Shown piece after piece: positions 20,629 to 30,439 of a stretch of 64,000 bases of DNA (its first letter is position 1; the number at the start of each line of letters is the position of its first letter). The notes below the pieces were generated by a model. The model saw only the letters and a program-made list of their open reading frames with translations, was not told the DNA's origin and made no database searches. Source of the stretch: Symbiodinium natans. Its lineage: Eukaryota > Sar > Dinophyceae > Suessiales > Symbiodiniaceae. Where the stretch lies: NCBI GenBank assembly GCA_905221605.1, contig CAJNDS010002144.1, positions 1 to 64,000 of the forward strand, given 5' to 3'. Both the position numbers and the translations under genes were made by a program.

Positions 20629-20867
20629 GAGATTCATCCATGCAAGAAGGCGAAGACCCTTCTGCTGTAAAGCCCCCAACCCTCCTCCCACCCGCCTCCA
20701 ATCCACCCCCCTCCCCCCAAAAACACGAACAAAAGCCCTCCAATCCAAAATCGCGAACAAACACACTTTGAAAGCCTAAGATAGATCCTGAACCCTGAAC
20801 CCTCAAGCACGTAAAAGCTCCTGAACCCTCAACCGTAAACCCTAAGAAAGCTTAGGATAGATCCTGA

Positions 20868-20960
20868 CCCCTCAACCCCTCAACCCCTCAACCCCTCAAC
20901 CCCTCAACCCCTCAACCCCTCAACCCATCAACCCCTCAACCCCTCAACCCCTCAACCCTA
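20868..20960. repeat. CCCCTCAA (8 bp) array
   Basis: About eleven nearly identical units; one carries CCCATCAA. A further telomere variant homogenised at one place. Confidence 0.85.
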
Positions 20961-20999
20961 GACCCTACGATCCCCGAATGCTCCGAAACCCCCTGAACC

Positions 21000-21060
21000 C
21001 TAAACCCTAAACCCTAAACCCTAAACCCTAAACCCTAAACCCTACATCCCCGAATGCTCC
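21000..21060. repeat. (CCCTAAA)n inside a duplicated CCCCGAATGCTCCGAAACCC context
   Basis: The phrase CCCCGAATGCTCCGAAACCC occurs at 20972 and again at 21046, on both sides of a short CCCTAAA array. Confidence 0.7.
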
Positions 21061-21077
21061 GAAACCCCCTTTCAAAG

Positions 21078-21150
21078 CTGGGGAGGAACTCCCGCACCGA
21101 GTACCGGACGCTCAGCGCCGCCCTCGCACAGCTCCATGCCTGGTTGCAGG
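21078..21150 (+). CDS. Exon candidate
   Basis: The acceptor is TTTCAAAG|CTGGGG and the donor GCAGG|GTTTAG, immediately followed by TTTAGGG repeats. The frame reads LGRNSRTEYRTLSAALAQLH then AWLQ. GC-rich and helix-like. Confidence 0.45.
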
Positions 21151-21389
21151 GTTTAGGGTTTAGGGTTTAGGGTTTGGGGTTTAGGGTTTAGGGTTTAGGG
21201 CTACAACAAGACACAGACCCCTAACACAAAGCCTACAGGTCCAGCGTTTCGAGTGCAACACTTGGGTCGTGGAACTTATGATCAAGGGCTTCTTGATTTT
21301 TGGGCCCTAAACCCTACGTAAACCCTAGACCCCAAACCCTTTGGGGGGTGTTCAATAACGTTTAGGAGCGTTGGACCCCCAAGCTCCCT

Positions 21390-21510
21390 GGGTAGTTCCA
21401 TGGTCCCTTAGAATGGGCCCTTAAATGGGAACCCCGTATATGCCCCGATATACCCTTCAAAACCCAAGGGCCCATACTTCAGGACCCTTTAAAGAAAGGT
21501 AAGGGATCAT
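21390..21510. mobile_element. Small element (family 3)
   Basis: Begins GGGTAGTTCCATGGTCCCTT and shares GGGCCCATAC.TCA and neighbouring sequence with 55816-55942. The right end is degraded. Confidence 0.45.
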
Positions 21511-21772
21511 CTGAAGCGCCAAAGCCCGAACACCAAGGCCACCGACCCCTGAAGCCTGAAACTTCTGAAGCCCTGAACCCTAGACCCTAAACTCTAAACC
21601 CTAAACCTTGAACCTCGGAGGCTTGTTTGTAACCATGGGTCGCTAAACTGGAAGAAACCTGAATGATGAGGTGAAGGAGGGTTTAGGGTTTAGGGTTTCG
21701 GGTTTCGGGTTTCGCGTTTGGGTTTAGAGGGTTCAAGGGGGGAGCTTGGGAAGCTTTACAGAGCACTGGGGA

Positions 21773-21850
21773 GTACTCAGGAACACTGGGACACTTCCCC
21801 CGAGTAAGGGGCAGAGTACGGACACCATGTGTCCCACAGTGTTCCTCTAC
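21773..21850. mobile_element. Hairpin element
   Basis: GTACTCAGGAACACTGGGAC at 21773 pairs with GTCCCACAGTGTTCCTCTAC at 21831-21850. The interior contains AGTAAGGGGCAGAGTAC. No coding content. Confidence 0.5.
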
Positions 21851-22179
21851 TAGGAGGTTCAGGGTACTTTATAACCCAAGCTGGAAGTAGGGTTTAGGAA
21901 TCCCATACTGTTCCTGTACTTAGGTTTTCAGTGACCCAGGGAAAAATAGTACATACTTTTTGTGCTGCTTAACTGATATTATCGGGAACCCAGAACCCAA
22001 AAGCGTAGAAAGCATATACTGCTGAACAGCCTACGTAGCCTAGACCCCCTATTATTGAATGCAGACAGTCCATTGCCTGAGGTGCCCGTCTCCAGGAATG
22101 AGCAGTGTTGGGCATACCTGGTTTCCCAACGCTCTACTCTCCGGAATAAAAACTCGAGGACAAAGCTTCACCCCCAAAC

Positions 22180-22255
22180 CCTAAACGCTAAACCCTAAAC
22201 CCTAAACCCTAAACCCTAAACCCTAAACCCTAAACCCTAAACCCTAAACCGCTCT
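22180..22255. repeat. (CCCTAAA)n
   Basis: About nine clean units. Confidence 0.85.
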
Positions 22256-22288
22256 TGCATATATAATGTAAATGTTAATGACTTTGTG

Positions 22289-22380
22289 GGCAAGGTCACA
22301 TATTTAGCAGGCAAGGTCATACATCTAGCGGGCAAGGTTATATATTTAGCGGGCAAGGTCATAAATTAAGCGGGCAATTT
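22289..22380. repeat. 21-bp tandem repeat, four copies
   Basis: GGCAAGGTCACATATTTAGC-type units start at 22289, 22310, 22331 and 22352, with a partial fifth at 22373. Each copy differs from the others by several bases. Confidence 0.85.
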
Positions 22381-22589
22381 AATCAGCCCCATGGGTTTGG
22401 GTATCAGGGCTTAGGGTTCTAAGGAACAGGTTCAGGGACGAGTGCTTAGGGTTTAATTGGGGGCCAAGAGTTTGGGTTGCGTGTGAAACTTTTTATTTTC
22501 TTAATGGTATGTGATTCTCTGGGTGGGTGGGTGCTTTTCGGGCGCTTGAAATGCTGCTATCCTAGCGAATGCTTGAACTTTGAGATGCT

Positions 22590-23070
22590 GAACCCTAAAC
22601 CCTAAGCCCTAAGCAATAAGCCCTAAACCCTAAACCCTAAACCCTAAACCCTAAACCCTAAGCCAATTTCACGAACAGCCGTGCGCGACTTCAAGACCCG
22701 TCCCCTACCCTCTTTAAACTCCAAACCCTTAAAACACCCTGAAGCCAACCTAACCCTAAACCCTAAACCCTAAACCCTAAACCCTAAACCCTAAACCCTA
22801 GTCCCTAAACCCTAAACCCTAAACCCTAAACCCTAAACCCTAAACCCTAAACCCTAAACCCTAAACCCTAAACCCTACGCTGGTTGCTACACCTACTCTC
22901 TGGCCCCCGCAACCCAAGCAGGAGTTTGGGGTTTGGCGGAACGCCCTACATGCCCTCAGGGCCCCAGATATCTGTAGAGTCCATACCTGGGCCCTAAATT
23001 TGGGGTTGTCAACCCAAACCCTAAAACCTAAACCCTAAACCCTAAACCCTAAACCCTAAACCCTAAACCC
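22590..23070. repeat. CCCTAAA blocks around short islands
   Basis: Arrays at 22620-22660, 22752-22875 and 23010-23065. The island 22876-23010 has no recognised content. Confidence 0.8.
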
Positions 23071-23234
23071 TGTACACCATACAGGTACATGGACGCTGAT
23101 GGGGAATACACGTCGTCCACAAAAACCGACCGATCGCTCTTGTCGTTGCACTTTGGACCCTTAAAGGCTGTACCAGGGTTTAGGGTTTAGGGTTCGTACC
23201 CTTGCCTTTTGGGAACCCCTTTTACAAACCTTTA

Positions 23235-23430
23235 AGGTAGTCTAAGGGCCTTAGGGGCCCCTTTTCAAGATCCTTAGGGTAGCATAAGGGCCAGATTCGG
23301 AGTATATTAAGGGGGAAACCTCTTAGAAGCACAGCCTTAGGGGATCCTGAAGGTAACATAAGGGCCACATTAGGAGTATGATGAATAGGGAAACCTCTTA
23401 GAAGCACAGCCTTAGGGGTCTTAAGCCCTT
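23235..23430. repeat. 75-bp tandem repeat, two to three diverged copies
   Basis: AAACCTCTTAGAAGCACAGC at 23316 recurs at 23391; AGGGCCA.ATT.GGAGTAT at 23287 recurs at 23361. A more diverged copy begins near 23240. Confidence 0.75.
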
Positions 23431-23519
23431 GATCGCTTGTGAGGTCCCAGCTCGTTGAAGCTCATCTCGCCTGCAGCGCCCTTGGCCTGGTCGTGGCTCT
23501 TCGCATTTTGGTGATTCGT

Positions 23520-23660
23520 TTTCTGTTTTTCTTTTTTTTTTGCGGGGGCGGGGGGGGGGGGGGGGGGGGGGGTTAGAGTTTGGGGTTTGGGTCTAGGCGT
23601 CTAGGGGTCTAGGGGTCTTGGGTCTCGGGGTCTAGGGGTCAAGGGGTCTAGGGTCTAGGG
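23520..23660. repeat. T tract, G tract and GGGTCTA repeats
   Basis: A T-rich run, then about 23 G at 23550-23572, then GGGTCTAG-type units. Confidence 0.7.
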
Positions 23661-24582
23661 TCTAGGGTCCTTTCTGTTGGGGTTTATGGTTTTGGGGTTT
23701 AGGTGGGGGTCTTTAGGATTGAGGGTTTTTCCGGGGTGGGCCTTTTGGTTCTTGGCTTTGGGCATCTTTCCTTTTTTATCGTTAGCAGACATTGTTGAGC
23801 TGTTAACACTATTCGGCGAAACCCGAAACCCTAAACCCTTGCCCTAAACCCTAAACCTGCACCCTAAACCCTGAACACAACTAACTTTTTTAGGTTGTTC
23901 AGGTCTCGGTTTTGGGCTTAGGGCTATTCATGGCGGACACAAATTGAAGCCTGCCCTGAACCCTGAACCCTAAACGTTTTTCCTTCAGTTGCCACGATAG
24001 TCATAGAACAACAGTATGCTGGATTTGAGGGATGCTGCTTAGATTCAACCCTAAACCCTAAACCCTTAACCCTAAACCCTAAACCCTGAACCCTAAATCC
24101 TAAACCCTAAGGGGGCTCCAAACCTGCCTGAATTCGCCCCTCCGGCCGGCAGCTCCAGGCAACATGAGCCCTAAACCCTATAAAACCCTATGATAAGGAT
24201 TCACCTTCGATGCCCAAAACGACTAAACCTTAATCCCTCAGTTGCAAAAAATCGATAGGCCTTTAACTACAAACCCCCGTTTCTTGAACAATGGCTCGCA
24301 GGAAAAGAAAATGTTGCAAGTGTGAAATTGAATCGAACCAGGTGTAAAATAGGGACAGCACTGATGACCTTGCGTATCTTCTGCTTACTAAGTTCCGTGA
24401 GCTACAACCCTAAAACCTAGACCCTAAGGCCTAAGGCCCAAGCCCTGAACCCTAGACCCTAAGGCCTAAACGCTAAACCCTAAACCCTAAACCCCAAACC
24501 CCAAACCCTAAACCCTAAACCCTAAACCCCAAACCCCAAACCCCAAAAACCCTAAACCCTAAACCCTACCCCTAAGCTCAAC
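23661..24582. repeat. Sparse telomere-like units, no gene recognised
   Basis: Short CCCTAAA groups at 23820, 24045-24110 and 24470-24570 among unique AT-richer sequence (24180-24400). Confidence 0.5.
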
Positions 24583-24662
24583 CCCAGGCTTCAGCACTCC
24601 CGCCTGTAGGTAGGTTGCGCCCCACCCAGATGCGGTAGCTGCCTTCTGCCTGCGGACCGGCC
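24583..24662 (-). CDS. Exon candidate
   Basis: The acceptor is ATGTTCAG|GGCCGG and the donor CCTGGG|GTTGAG. The frame reads AGPQAEGSYRIWVGRNLPTG then GSAEAW. One of the most protein-like islands, flanked by telomere repeats pointing in opposite directions. Confidence 0.5.
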
Positions 24663-24676
24663 CTGAACATCCCCCT

Positions 24677-24860
24677 AGGGTTTAGGGTTAAGGTTTAGGG
24701 TTTAGGGTTTAGGGTTTAGGGTTTAGGGTTTAGGGTTTAGGGTTTAGGGTTTAGGGTTTAGGGTTTTAGGGTTTGGGGTTCAGGGCTTCGGGTTTAGGGT
24801 TTAGGATTTAGGGTTTCGGGGTTTAGGGTTGAGGGTTGAGGGTTTCCATAGGGTCTACAG
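24677..24860. repeat. (TTTAGGG)n and derivatives
   Basis: About eleven clean units at 24690-24765 followed by TTCGGG and TTGAGGG variants. Confidence 0.85.
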
Positions 24861-26017
24861 GCGTTGGTTTTGGCCCGGCTGTGGGCTTGATAAAGTTCAG
24901 GCTTTGGTTTTTGGGTTACAGTCAACGGCTTAGGGTTGAACTACAGGATTTTGGAGGTATAGGGACAGAATACACACACACACACATAGACATACATGCA
25001 TAGAGAAGCAACAGCGTAAGAAGAACGATGCGAAGCGATGCGCAACAACTCTCACACCCAGCTCCTCAGCCCTAAGCCACGTAAGCCCTAACCCTAAAGG
25101 TCCCTAAACCCTAACCCTAAACCCCAAACCCCAAACCCCAAGCCCCAAGCCCTAAACCCTAAACCCTAAACCCCAAACATGCCCTAAAGGATATGCTTGG
25201 GCCTTATATCTCGCGTCGATACCATGACGTTCGGCCAAAGATGGCCAAAGTATATATGCGGCGATTGTTAGAAAGGCGCATGGACCGTTAGGCGAAAACC
25301 TAAGTCCTAAACCACTTGGGGTTTAGGGTTTAGGGATTAGGGTTCAGGGTTTAGGGTTTAGGGTTTAGGGTCTAGGGTTTAGGGTTTAGGGTGCAACATC
25401 GTCACCCCGGAGCCTCTCAGCCGGCGGCCGCCCGCGCTGTGCCAAAGCAAAGGCCGCGGCGGCGCCGACAAATTCGCCAGACCATCCGTCGCCTATCCAG
25501 AGAAGTCTGAGTTGGGTTTCGGGTTTCGGGCTTCGGGTTTAAGGGTTTAGGGTTTAATTGAGGTGCAGGGGTAGGGTGTATTCGATGTAGGGTTCGGTGA
25601 TTGTGGCGTTGATGGTTTAAAGGGTTTGGGGTCGGAGCGGCTTGTGCTGACTTTCTTTGGGGTTTAGGGTTTAGGGTTGAGGGTTTTAGGGTTTAGGGTT
25701 CGGGTCGATTCCAAGCTGATTCGTTGCAAAATGCGCGTCCTCTTCGCAGTTTGAGGCTGGAGGAGTTGCTTGAAGCCAAAACCCTAAACCCTGAACCCTA
25801 AACCGAAACCCTCAAAGCCAAAACCTTAAACCCTAAACCCCAAACCCTACAAACCCCAAACCCCAAACGAATTTCAACTCCGACAGCTCAGAACAGCTCT
25901 GAACCCTCTAACCCCCCTCCCCCCCCCAAACCCGAAGCCCGGCCCCATAAACCCTGAACCCTAAACCCCTAAACCCCAAAACCCAAAACCCCAAACCCTA
26001 AACCCTAAACCCTAAAC
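24861..26017. repeat. Mosaic of short telomere-like blocks and islands
   Basis: CCCCAAA and CCCTAAA at 25110-25175, TTTAGGG at 25320-25392, 25545-25560, 25660-25700, CCCTAAA at 25785-25870 and 25945-26015. (AC)n microsatellite at 24972-24985. Confidence 0.6.
25441..25500 (+). CDS. Exon-like island, paralogue of 8808-8875
   Basis: Reads AKAKAAAAPTNSPDHPSPIQ. Differs from the copy at 8808 by scattered substitutions and is flanked by telomere-like repeats on both sides. Confidence 0.35.
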
Positions 26018-26100
26018 CCCGAGGCCCGCCTGGGTTTGGGAGAGCCTTCAGGGGCAACTCCGCACCCAGCGTGGCCTCACAGATAAAGTGGAGGCATGCT
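26018..26100 (-). CDS. Exon candidate
   Basis: The acceptor is CCCCCCAG|AGCATG with a pyrimidine tract and the donor CTCGGG|GTTTAG. The frame reads ACLHFICEATLGAELPLKAL then PNPGGPR. Flanking repeats begin at once on both sides. Confidence 0.45.
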
Positions 26101-26329
26101 CTGGGGGGGTTTAGGGTTTAGGGTTTAGGGTTTATGGTTTAGGGTTTAGGTTTAGGTTAGGGTTTACAGGGTTTTAGGGTTTAGGGTTTGGGGCTGGGGT
26201 TGGGGGATTCGGGTGTTTAGGGTCTATAGGGGTTATGCTGGAATTGTTGTAATGCGAGGATCATATAACTGTCCCAAAGACCAAGCTATGACAAAGGTCA
26301 CCCACCTCCAGCGTTCTAGGTTGTAGGTT

Positions 26330-26605
26330 TTGTCCCTAAACCCTAAACCCTAAACCCTAAACCCTAAACCCTAAACCCTAAACCCTAAACCCTAAACCCT
26401 AAACCCTAAACCCTAAACCCTAAACCCTAAACCCTAAACCCTAAACCCTAAACCCTAAACCCTAAACCCTAAACCCTAAACCCTAAACCCTAAACTAAAC
26501 CCTAAACCCTAAACCCTAAACCCTAAACCCTAAACCCTAAACCCTAAACCCTAAACCCTAAACCCTAAACCCTAACCCTAAACCCTAAACCCTAAACCCT
26601 AAACC
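26330..26605. repeat. Longest clean (CCCTAAA)n array
   Basis: About 39 units, with one CTAAACTAAACC and one CCCTAACCCTAAA slip as the only changes noted. Confidence 0.9.
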
Positions 26606-28220
26606 CCTAAAGCGTGAAGAGTTTTCGCATGGTGGACACTCGATTCGATGACGCCTCTGAGAGCAGGAACCTGATTGAGCCTCACAGCTACGAATCCTCA
26701 GAGTGTACACCCAACCTGACCTAAACCCTAAACCCTAAACCCAAAACCCAAAACCCAAAACCCTAAACCCTAAACCCAGAACCCTGAACCCTAAATCCTA
26801 AACCCTAACCCCGAAACCCGAAACCCTAAGCGGCCCTTTGTTGGCTTTATGGGATGTTTCAGGAATACTTCTCAAAGGGTTTGAAGAGGGGCCTCCAAGA
26901 GCCGCAGATCATCAGGACTCGTAAAACGCGCCAGCACGTCAAGCTGCGCGGAAAGTACGACTTCGGTGCTGAGAAGCCTTATGGCTCTCAACTCACCTAA
27001 GCTTTATGGGGTATTCTGGCTAGAGGCCCCAAAGTCTAAACCCTAAGTACCGGCCACCCAAGACAGAACGCTAAACCCTAAACCCCCTGAAACCTTAAAC
27101 CCTGAACTACCCCGAAGGCCTACATCCCTACACAATCAACTCGAGACGCTGAAGCCTCCACCCGAAACCCTCAATCTTCTTAACCCTAAAAGAAGATTCC
27201 GAAATTATGGGTAGCTTATTGGGTCCTTTGTTAAGGGGGGGCTACTATTTGGGGATCTATATTGCGGGTCCCTATTTTCGTAAACCCCTAAATCTACCTA
27301 AAACCCTAAAACCCTAACACCCTAACAACCTTATCCACCATAAAATCCTAACTCACTAAAACCCTAAACCCTAAAACCTTAAACCCTAACGCCCTAAAAC
27401 CCTAAACCCCAAGCCCTCAACCAGCCGAGGAAGACCCTGAAACCCTAAGACCCTAAGACCCTAAGACCCTAAACCCTAAACCCTAAACCCTAAACCCTCA
27501 GTGGCCTCAAAGAAGTAGGGGCACAGCGGGATCGGGACAATGAAGCCGTCCTCGGCTGGGTTTAGGGTTTAGGGTTTATGGTTTAGGGTTTAGGGTTTAG
27601 GGTCTAGGGGTTGACAAATGGCAGTTTGGAGTTTAGGTGTTACAGGCCTTATGGTATGTAGGTTCTAGGGCTTTTGGTCTCAAATTTAAGGTCTTGCGTT
27701 GACGGTTTGGGGTTGAGGGTTTTAGGGTTTAGGGTTGGGGTTGAGTTGAGGTTCTATAGGGCTTCGGGGTACTCCGGCAGAGTTTGGAAAGCTTAGGGTC
27801 TACCATGTGTTTTGGGAAACGAAGCGTGTGGTCTTCTCAGGGAAAAAACCTTCTTGTACCCAATAGCCCCACACCTGCCGACATTGCTACCCTCCAGCTG
27901 CCTGGAAAGCACTTGAGGGTCTTTACTGAGTCAGGTCTACAGCCTTAGTTGCTGAGCTCAGAAGCCCCAAAAAAGTGTACACTTTCACTTCTACACGAGA
28001 TCATCGTATCCCAAAAAGCGTAGAGTGTACACATTCAGCTACTAGGACAGCTTGGGCTGGGGCGTTATCAGGCCCGGAACCCTAAAAACCAAACACAGTT
28101 GATTTTGAGCCCTGAGCCTGAAGACAAGCCAAACCCCTTGTGTATCTCAAACCGTAAACGAACGTCTAGGGTTTGGGGTTTGGGGTTTGGGGTTTAGGGT
28201 TTAGGGTTTAGGGCTTAAAG
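26606..28220. other. Unique DNA with sparse telomere-like units
   Basis: CCCTAAA groups at 26720-26830 and 27355-27500; TTTAGGG at 27560-27610. Region 26860-27010 resembles coding DNA weakly but no frame stands out. Region 27780-28150 contains the family 4 element. Confidence 0.45.
27944..28046. mobile_element. Small inverted-repeat element (family 4), copy 1
   Basis: Ends CTTAGTTGCTGA and TCAGCTACTAGG are near inverted repeats. It shares GAAGCCCCAA, ACACTTTCA.TTCTA and GTGTACNCATTCAGCTACTA with 35634-35740. Internal GTGTACACTTTC and GAGTGTACAC can also pair. Confidence 0.55.
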
Positions 28221-29280
28221 TTTAAATTACGCCACACAGAACCCGACCCTCTAAACCCCAGCACCGTGATCTTGCGTAAGCTTGTGATATCTTAAACACC
28301 AACAAGCTCTTGGAAGGCCACTTTCGCTTTAGGCCTGTGAAGAACGTGGCTCGAACTGGAGACCACGCCCTGTCAGCCGCTTCACGCTGTGCGCGGGCTT
28401 TCGGCACCGCGCCTGCCCGTGGAGCGTGCGCCCGCGGTGCGCGGCGCTGCCCTCCGGCTCCACCCAGAACAGCTCCCGTCCCTCAAAGACGCATGTCATC
28501 TGCCGATTTCTCGCTTAAGCCAAACAACTTGAGCCAGAAGGGTACAACTTGAGGCCATGGACTTATCTTGGACCCAACTTTAGACCATGAAACTCTCGTC
28601 TGCTCTCCCCCTGTCCTCCCCCTCGTACTCGGATCCAAACGATCGGACATCGCAGTTGCCGCTCAACCCTTGTCAAAGCCAACTTCCTTCAAACAAGGCT
28701 GCCAAGAATAGCGCAAGCCGGCCCAAGCCTCATGGGTGCTTGGACAAGAGCGGTCCAGAGCGGTCCAGAGCGAACTGAACTCATGGTGCGGCCGCAAAGG
28801 CGACAAGACCTGCAGCGACGAGGTCAGGCAGCCTCCATGACATCGCATCGCCGCTGGTCTCTCGCAGCTCTCGCGCAGCAACATCTGAAAGGCAAGGCCT
28901 CTGCTCTAAACCCTCAACCCTCAAGCCTGAACCCTAAACCCACACCCGAAACCCAACAACCCGAAGAGCCCGAAACCATCCAAGACCCTTGAAAAAACCA
29001 ACAACACAATTAACCAAAGGCCTGAAGAGCCCTTTGACAAACCTTGGAAAAAATGGTGGAAGCCCTGTCTATACACGTATATGTACATATAAACACCCCA
29101 AACCCGAACAACCATCTAGACCTAGAGCATCCAGTTTTTGATACAAATCTTGGGACCCACATCTTATCTCCATGATGCTCCTAACCCCCGAATTCCTAAC
29201 CCGAAGCCGATCTAAGTCCCAAGCCCTACACCGCCCAAATCCCTAGAATGCCTAAACCCTTATACCCTAAAGTCCAAGGT
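28221..29280. other. GC-rich unique DNA, no gene recognised
   Basis: Several overlapping short frames at 28222-28884 on both strands, with GC-rich codon use at 28310-28490. None gives a recognised protein, so I do not call a gene. Confidence 0.35.
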
Positions 29281-29299
29281 ACCCCAAGGTCCAAGGTAC

Positions 29300-29405
29300 C
29301 CCTAAACCCTAAACCCTAAACCCTAAACCCTAAACCCTAAACCCTAAACCCTAAACTAACCCTAAACCCTAAACCCTAAACCCTAAACCCTAAACCCTAA
29401 ACCCT
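29300..29405. repeat. (CCCTAAA)n
   Basis: About fourteen units with one CTAACCCTAAA slip. Confidence 0.85.
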
Positions 29406-29559
29406 CTCGAACTCCAAGGTGCCCGAAGCGCTTTGGCTGCGAGGCGACCCAGGAAGCGGAGCCGGGCGCACGCCTCCGCGGAGCTTGGGCCTGGGAGTTC
29501 TCAAGGAAGAAGATCTAGGGTTTGGGGTTTGGGGTTTAGGGTTTCGGGTTTCGGGTTTC

Positions 29560-29720
29560 GGGTGTATATATATATATATGTATGTATGTATGTACGTATG
29601 TACGTATGTACGTATGTATGTATGTACGTATGTACGTACGTATGTATGTATGTATGCATGCATGCATGAATATATATCATATATATATATATATGACATA
29701 TATATATATATATGGTACCC
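29560..29720. repeat. TATG/TACG/TATA microsatellite
   Basis: Starts TATATATA, passes through TATG and TACG tetranucleotides and GCATGCATGCATG, and returns to ATATATAT. Open frames here (MYVCTYV) are repeat translation. Confidence 0.9.
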
Positions 29721-29878
29721 CCCCCAAAGATCTAGGTATTTTCCTGGTTTTGGGATCTGTTTTAGGGTTTTAGGGTTGGGGGTGGGGGGCTAGCTAAACA
29801 TGGAAATCTCAATATGGACATGTAAATCTTGATATGTGCGAGTCTTCATATGTGCGTGGTCGTATTTTCAAATTGTGA

Positions 29879-29985
29879 GCCCGATTGAAAACGATTGAAA
29901 CGATTGAAATTCAATCGGGGGCCCGATTGAAAACGATTGAAACGATTGAAATTCAATCGTAGACCGGATTGAAGATTGAAGATTG
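29879..29985. repeat. 52-bp duplication with near-palindrome CGATTGAAATTCAATCG
   Basis: GCCCGATTGAAAACGATTGA starts at 29879 and again at 29931. Each copy ends in the near-palindrome CGATTGAAATTCAATCG. A GATTGAAGATTGAAGATTGA run follows. Confidence 0.75.
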
Positions 29986-30061
29986 AAGATTCCCAGAAAA
30001 TATACTTGACCATTTGTGTTTGTAATACTCGCAATGGCTCGCATCCCAGTGGCTGGCTCAG

Positions 30062-30308
30062 TCTTATGGTTTTTATTGGTTTTTGCGGTGTTTCGGGAGC
30101 GTGGGTCCCACGCTAAAAATCGGTTTTACCGATGTTTTTAAAAGCCTACCTTCAAAATAACATCGGTAAAACCAATGTTTTTGAAAGCCTACCTTCAAAA
30201 AACATAGGTAAAACCAATGTTATTGAAGGCCTACCTCTAAAAAACATCAGTAAAACCGATGTTTCGTGAGCCCATGCTCCCAAAACATCGCAAAAAAAAC
30301 AATAAAAA
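30062..30308. mobile_element. Fold-back element with long imperfect terminal inverted repeats
   Basis: The left arm (about 30068-30105, TTTATTGGTTTTTGCGGTGT then TTCGGGAGCGTGGG) matches the complement of the right arm (about 30268-30308, CCCATGCTCCCAAAACATCG then CAAAAAAAACAATAAA). Inside, about four units of roughly 45 bp contain AACATCGGTAAAACCAATGT and AAAGCCTACCTTCA. No coding capacity. Confidence 0.65.
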
Positions 30309-30324
30309 AAAAAAAAAACATGTC

Positions 30325-30437
30325 AAAAACCATGATTTTCGAAACTAGTGGCTGGGGTGGCCGGCCGAGTAGTTTCAGAAACCATAGTTTTTATGTTTCT
30401 TATTGGTTTTTGCGGTGTTTCGGGATCGTGGGCTAAA
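30325..30437. mobile_element. Second inverted-repeat segment and third arm copy
   Basis: AAAAACCATGATTTTCGAAA pairs with TAGTTTCAGAAACCATAGTT, and TTATTGGTTTTTGCGGTGTT then TCGGGATCGTGGG at about 30397-30431 repeats the left arm of the preceding element in direct orientation. Confidence 0.55.
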
Positions 30438-30439
30438 CC

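Noticed and set aside
26330-26605. A true chromosome end at the longest CCCTAAA array
   Set aside because: Only about 39 units, with unique DNA on both sides and arrays of both orientations throughout. These are interstitial.
28222-28884. GC-rich overlapping frames on both strands
   Set aside because: No frame stands out, no recognised motif, no splice edges. Left as unique DNA.
29419-29793. Frames of the MYVCTYV type suggesting a membrane protein
   Set aside because: Direct translation of TATG/TACG microsatellite on both strands.
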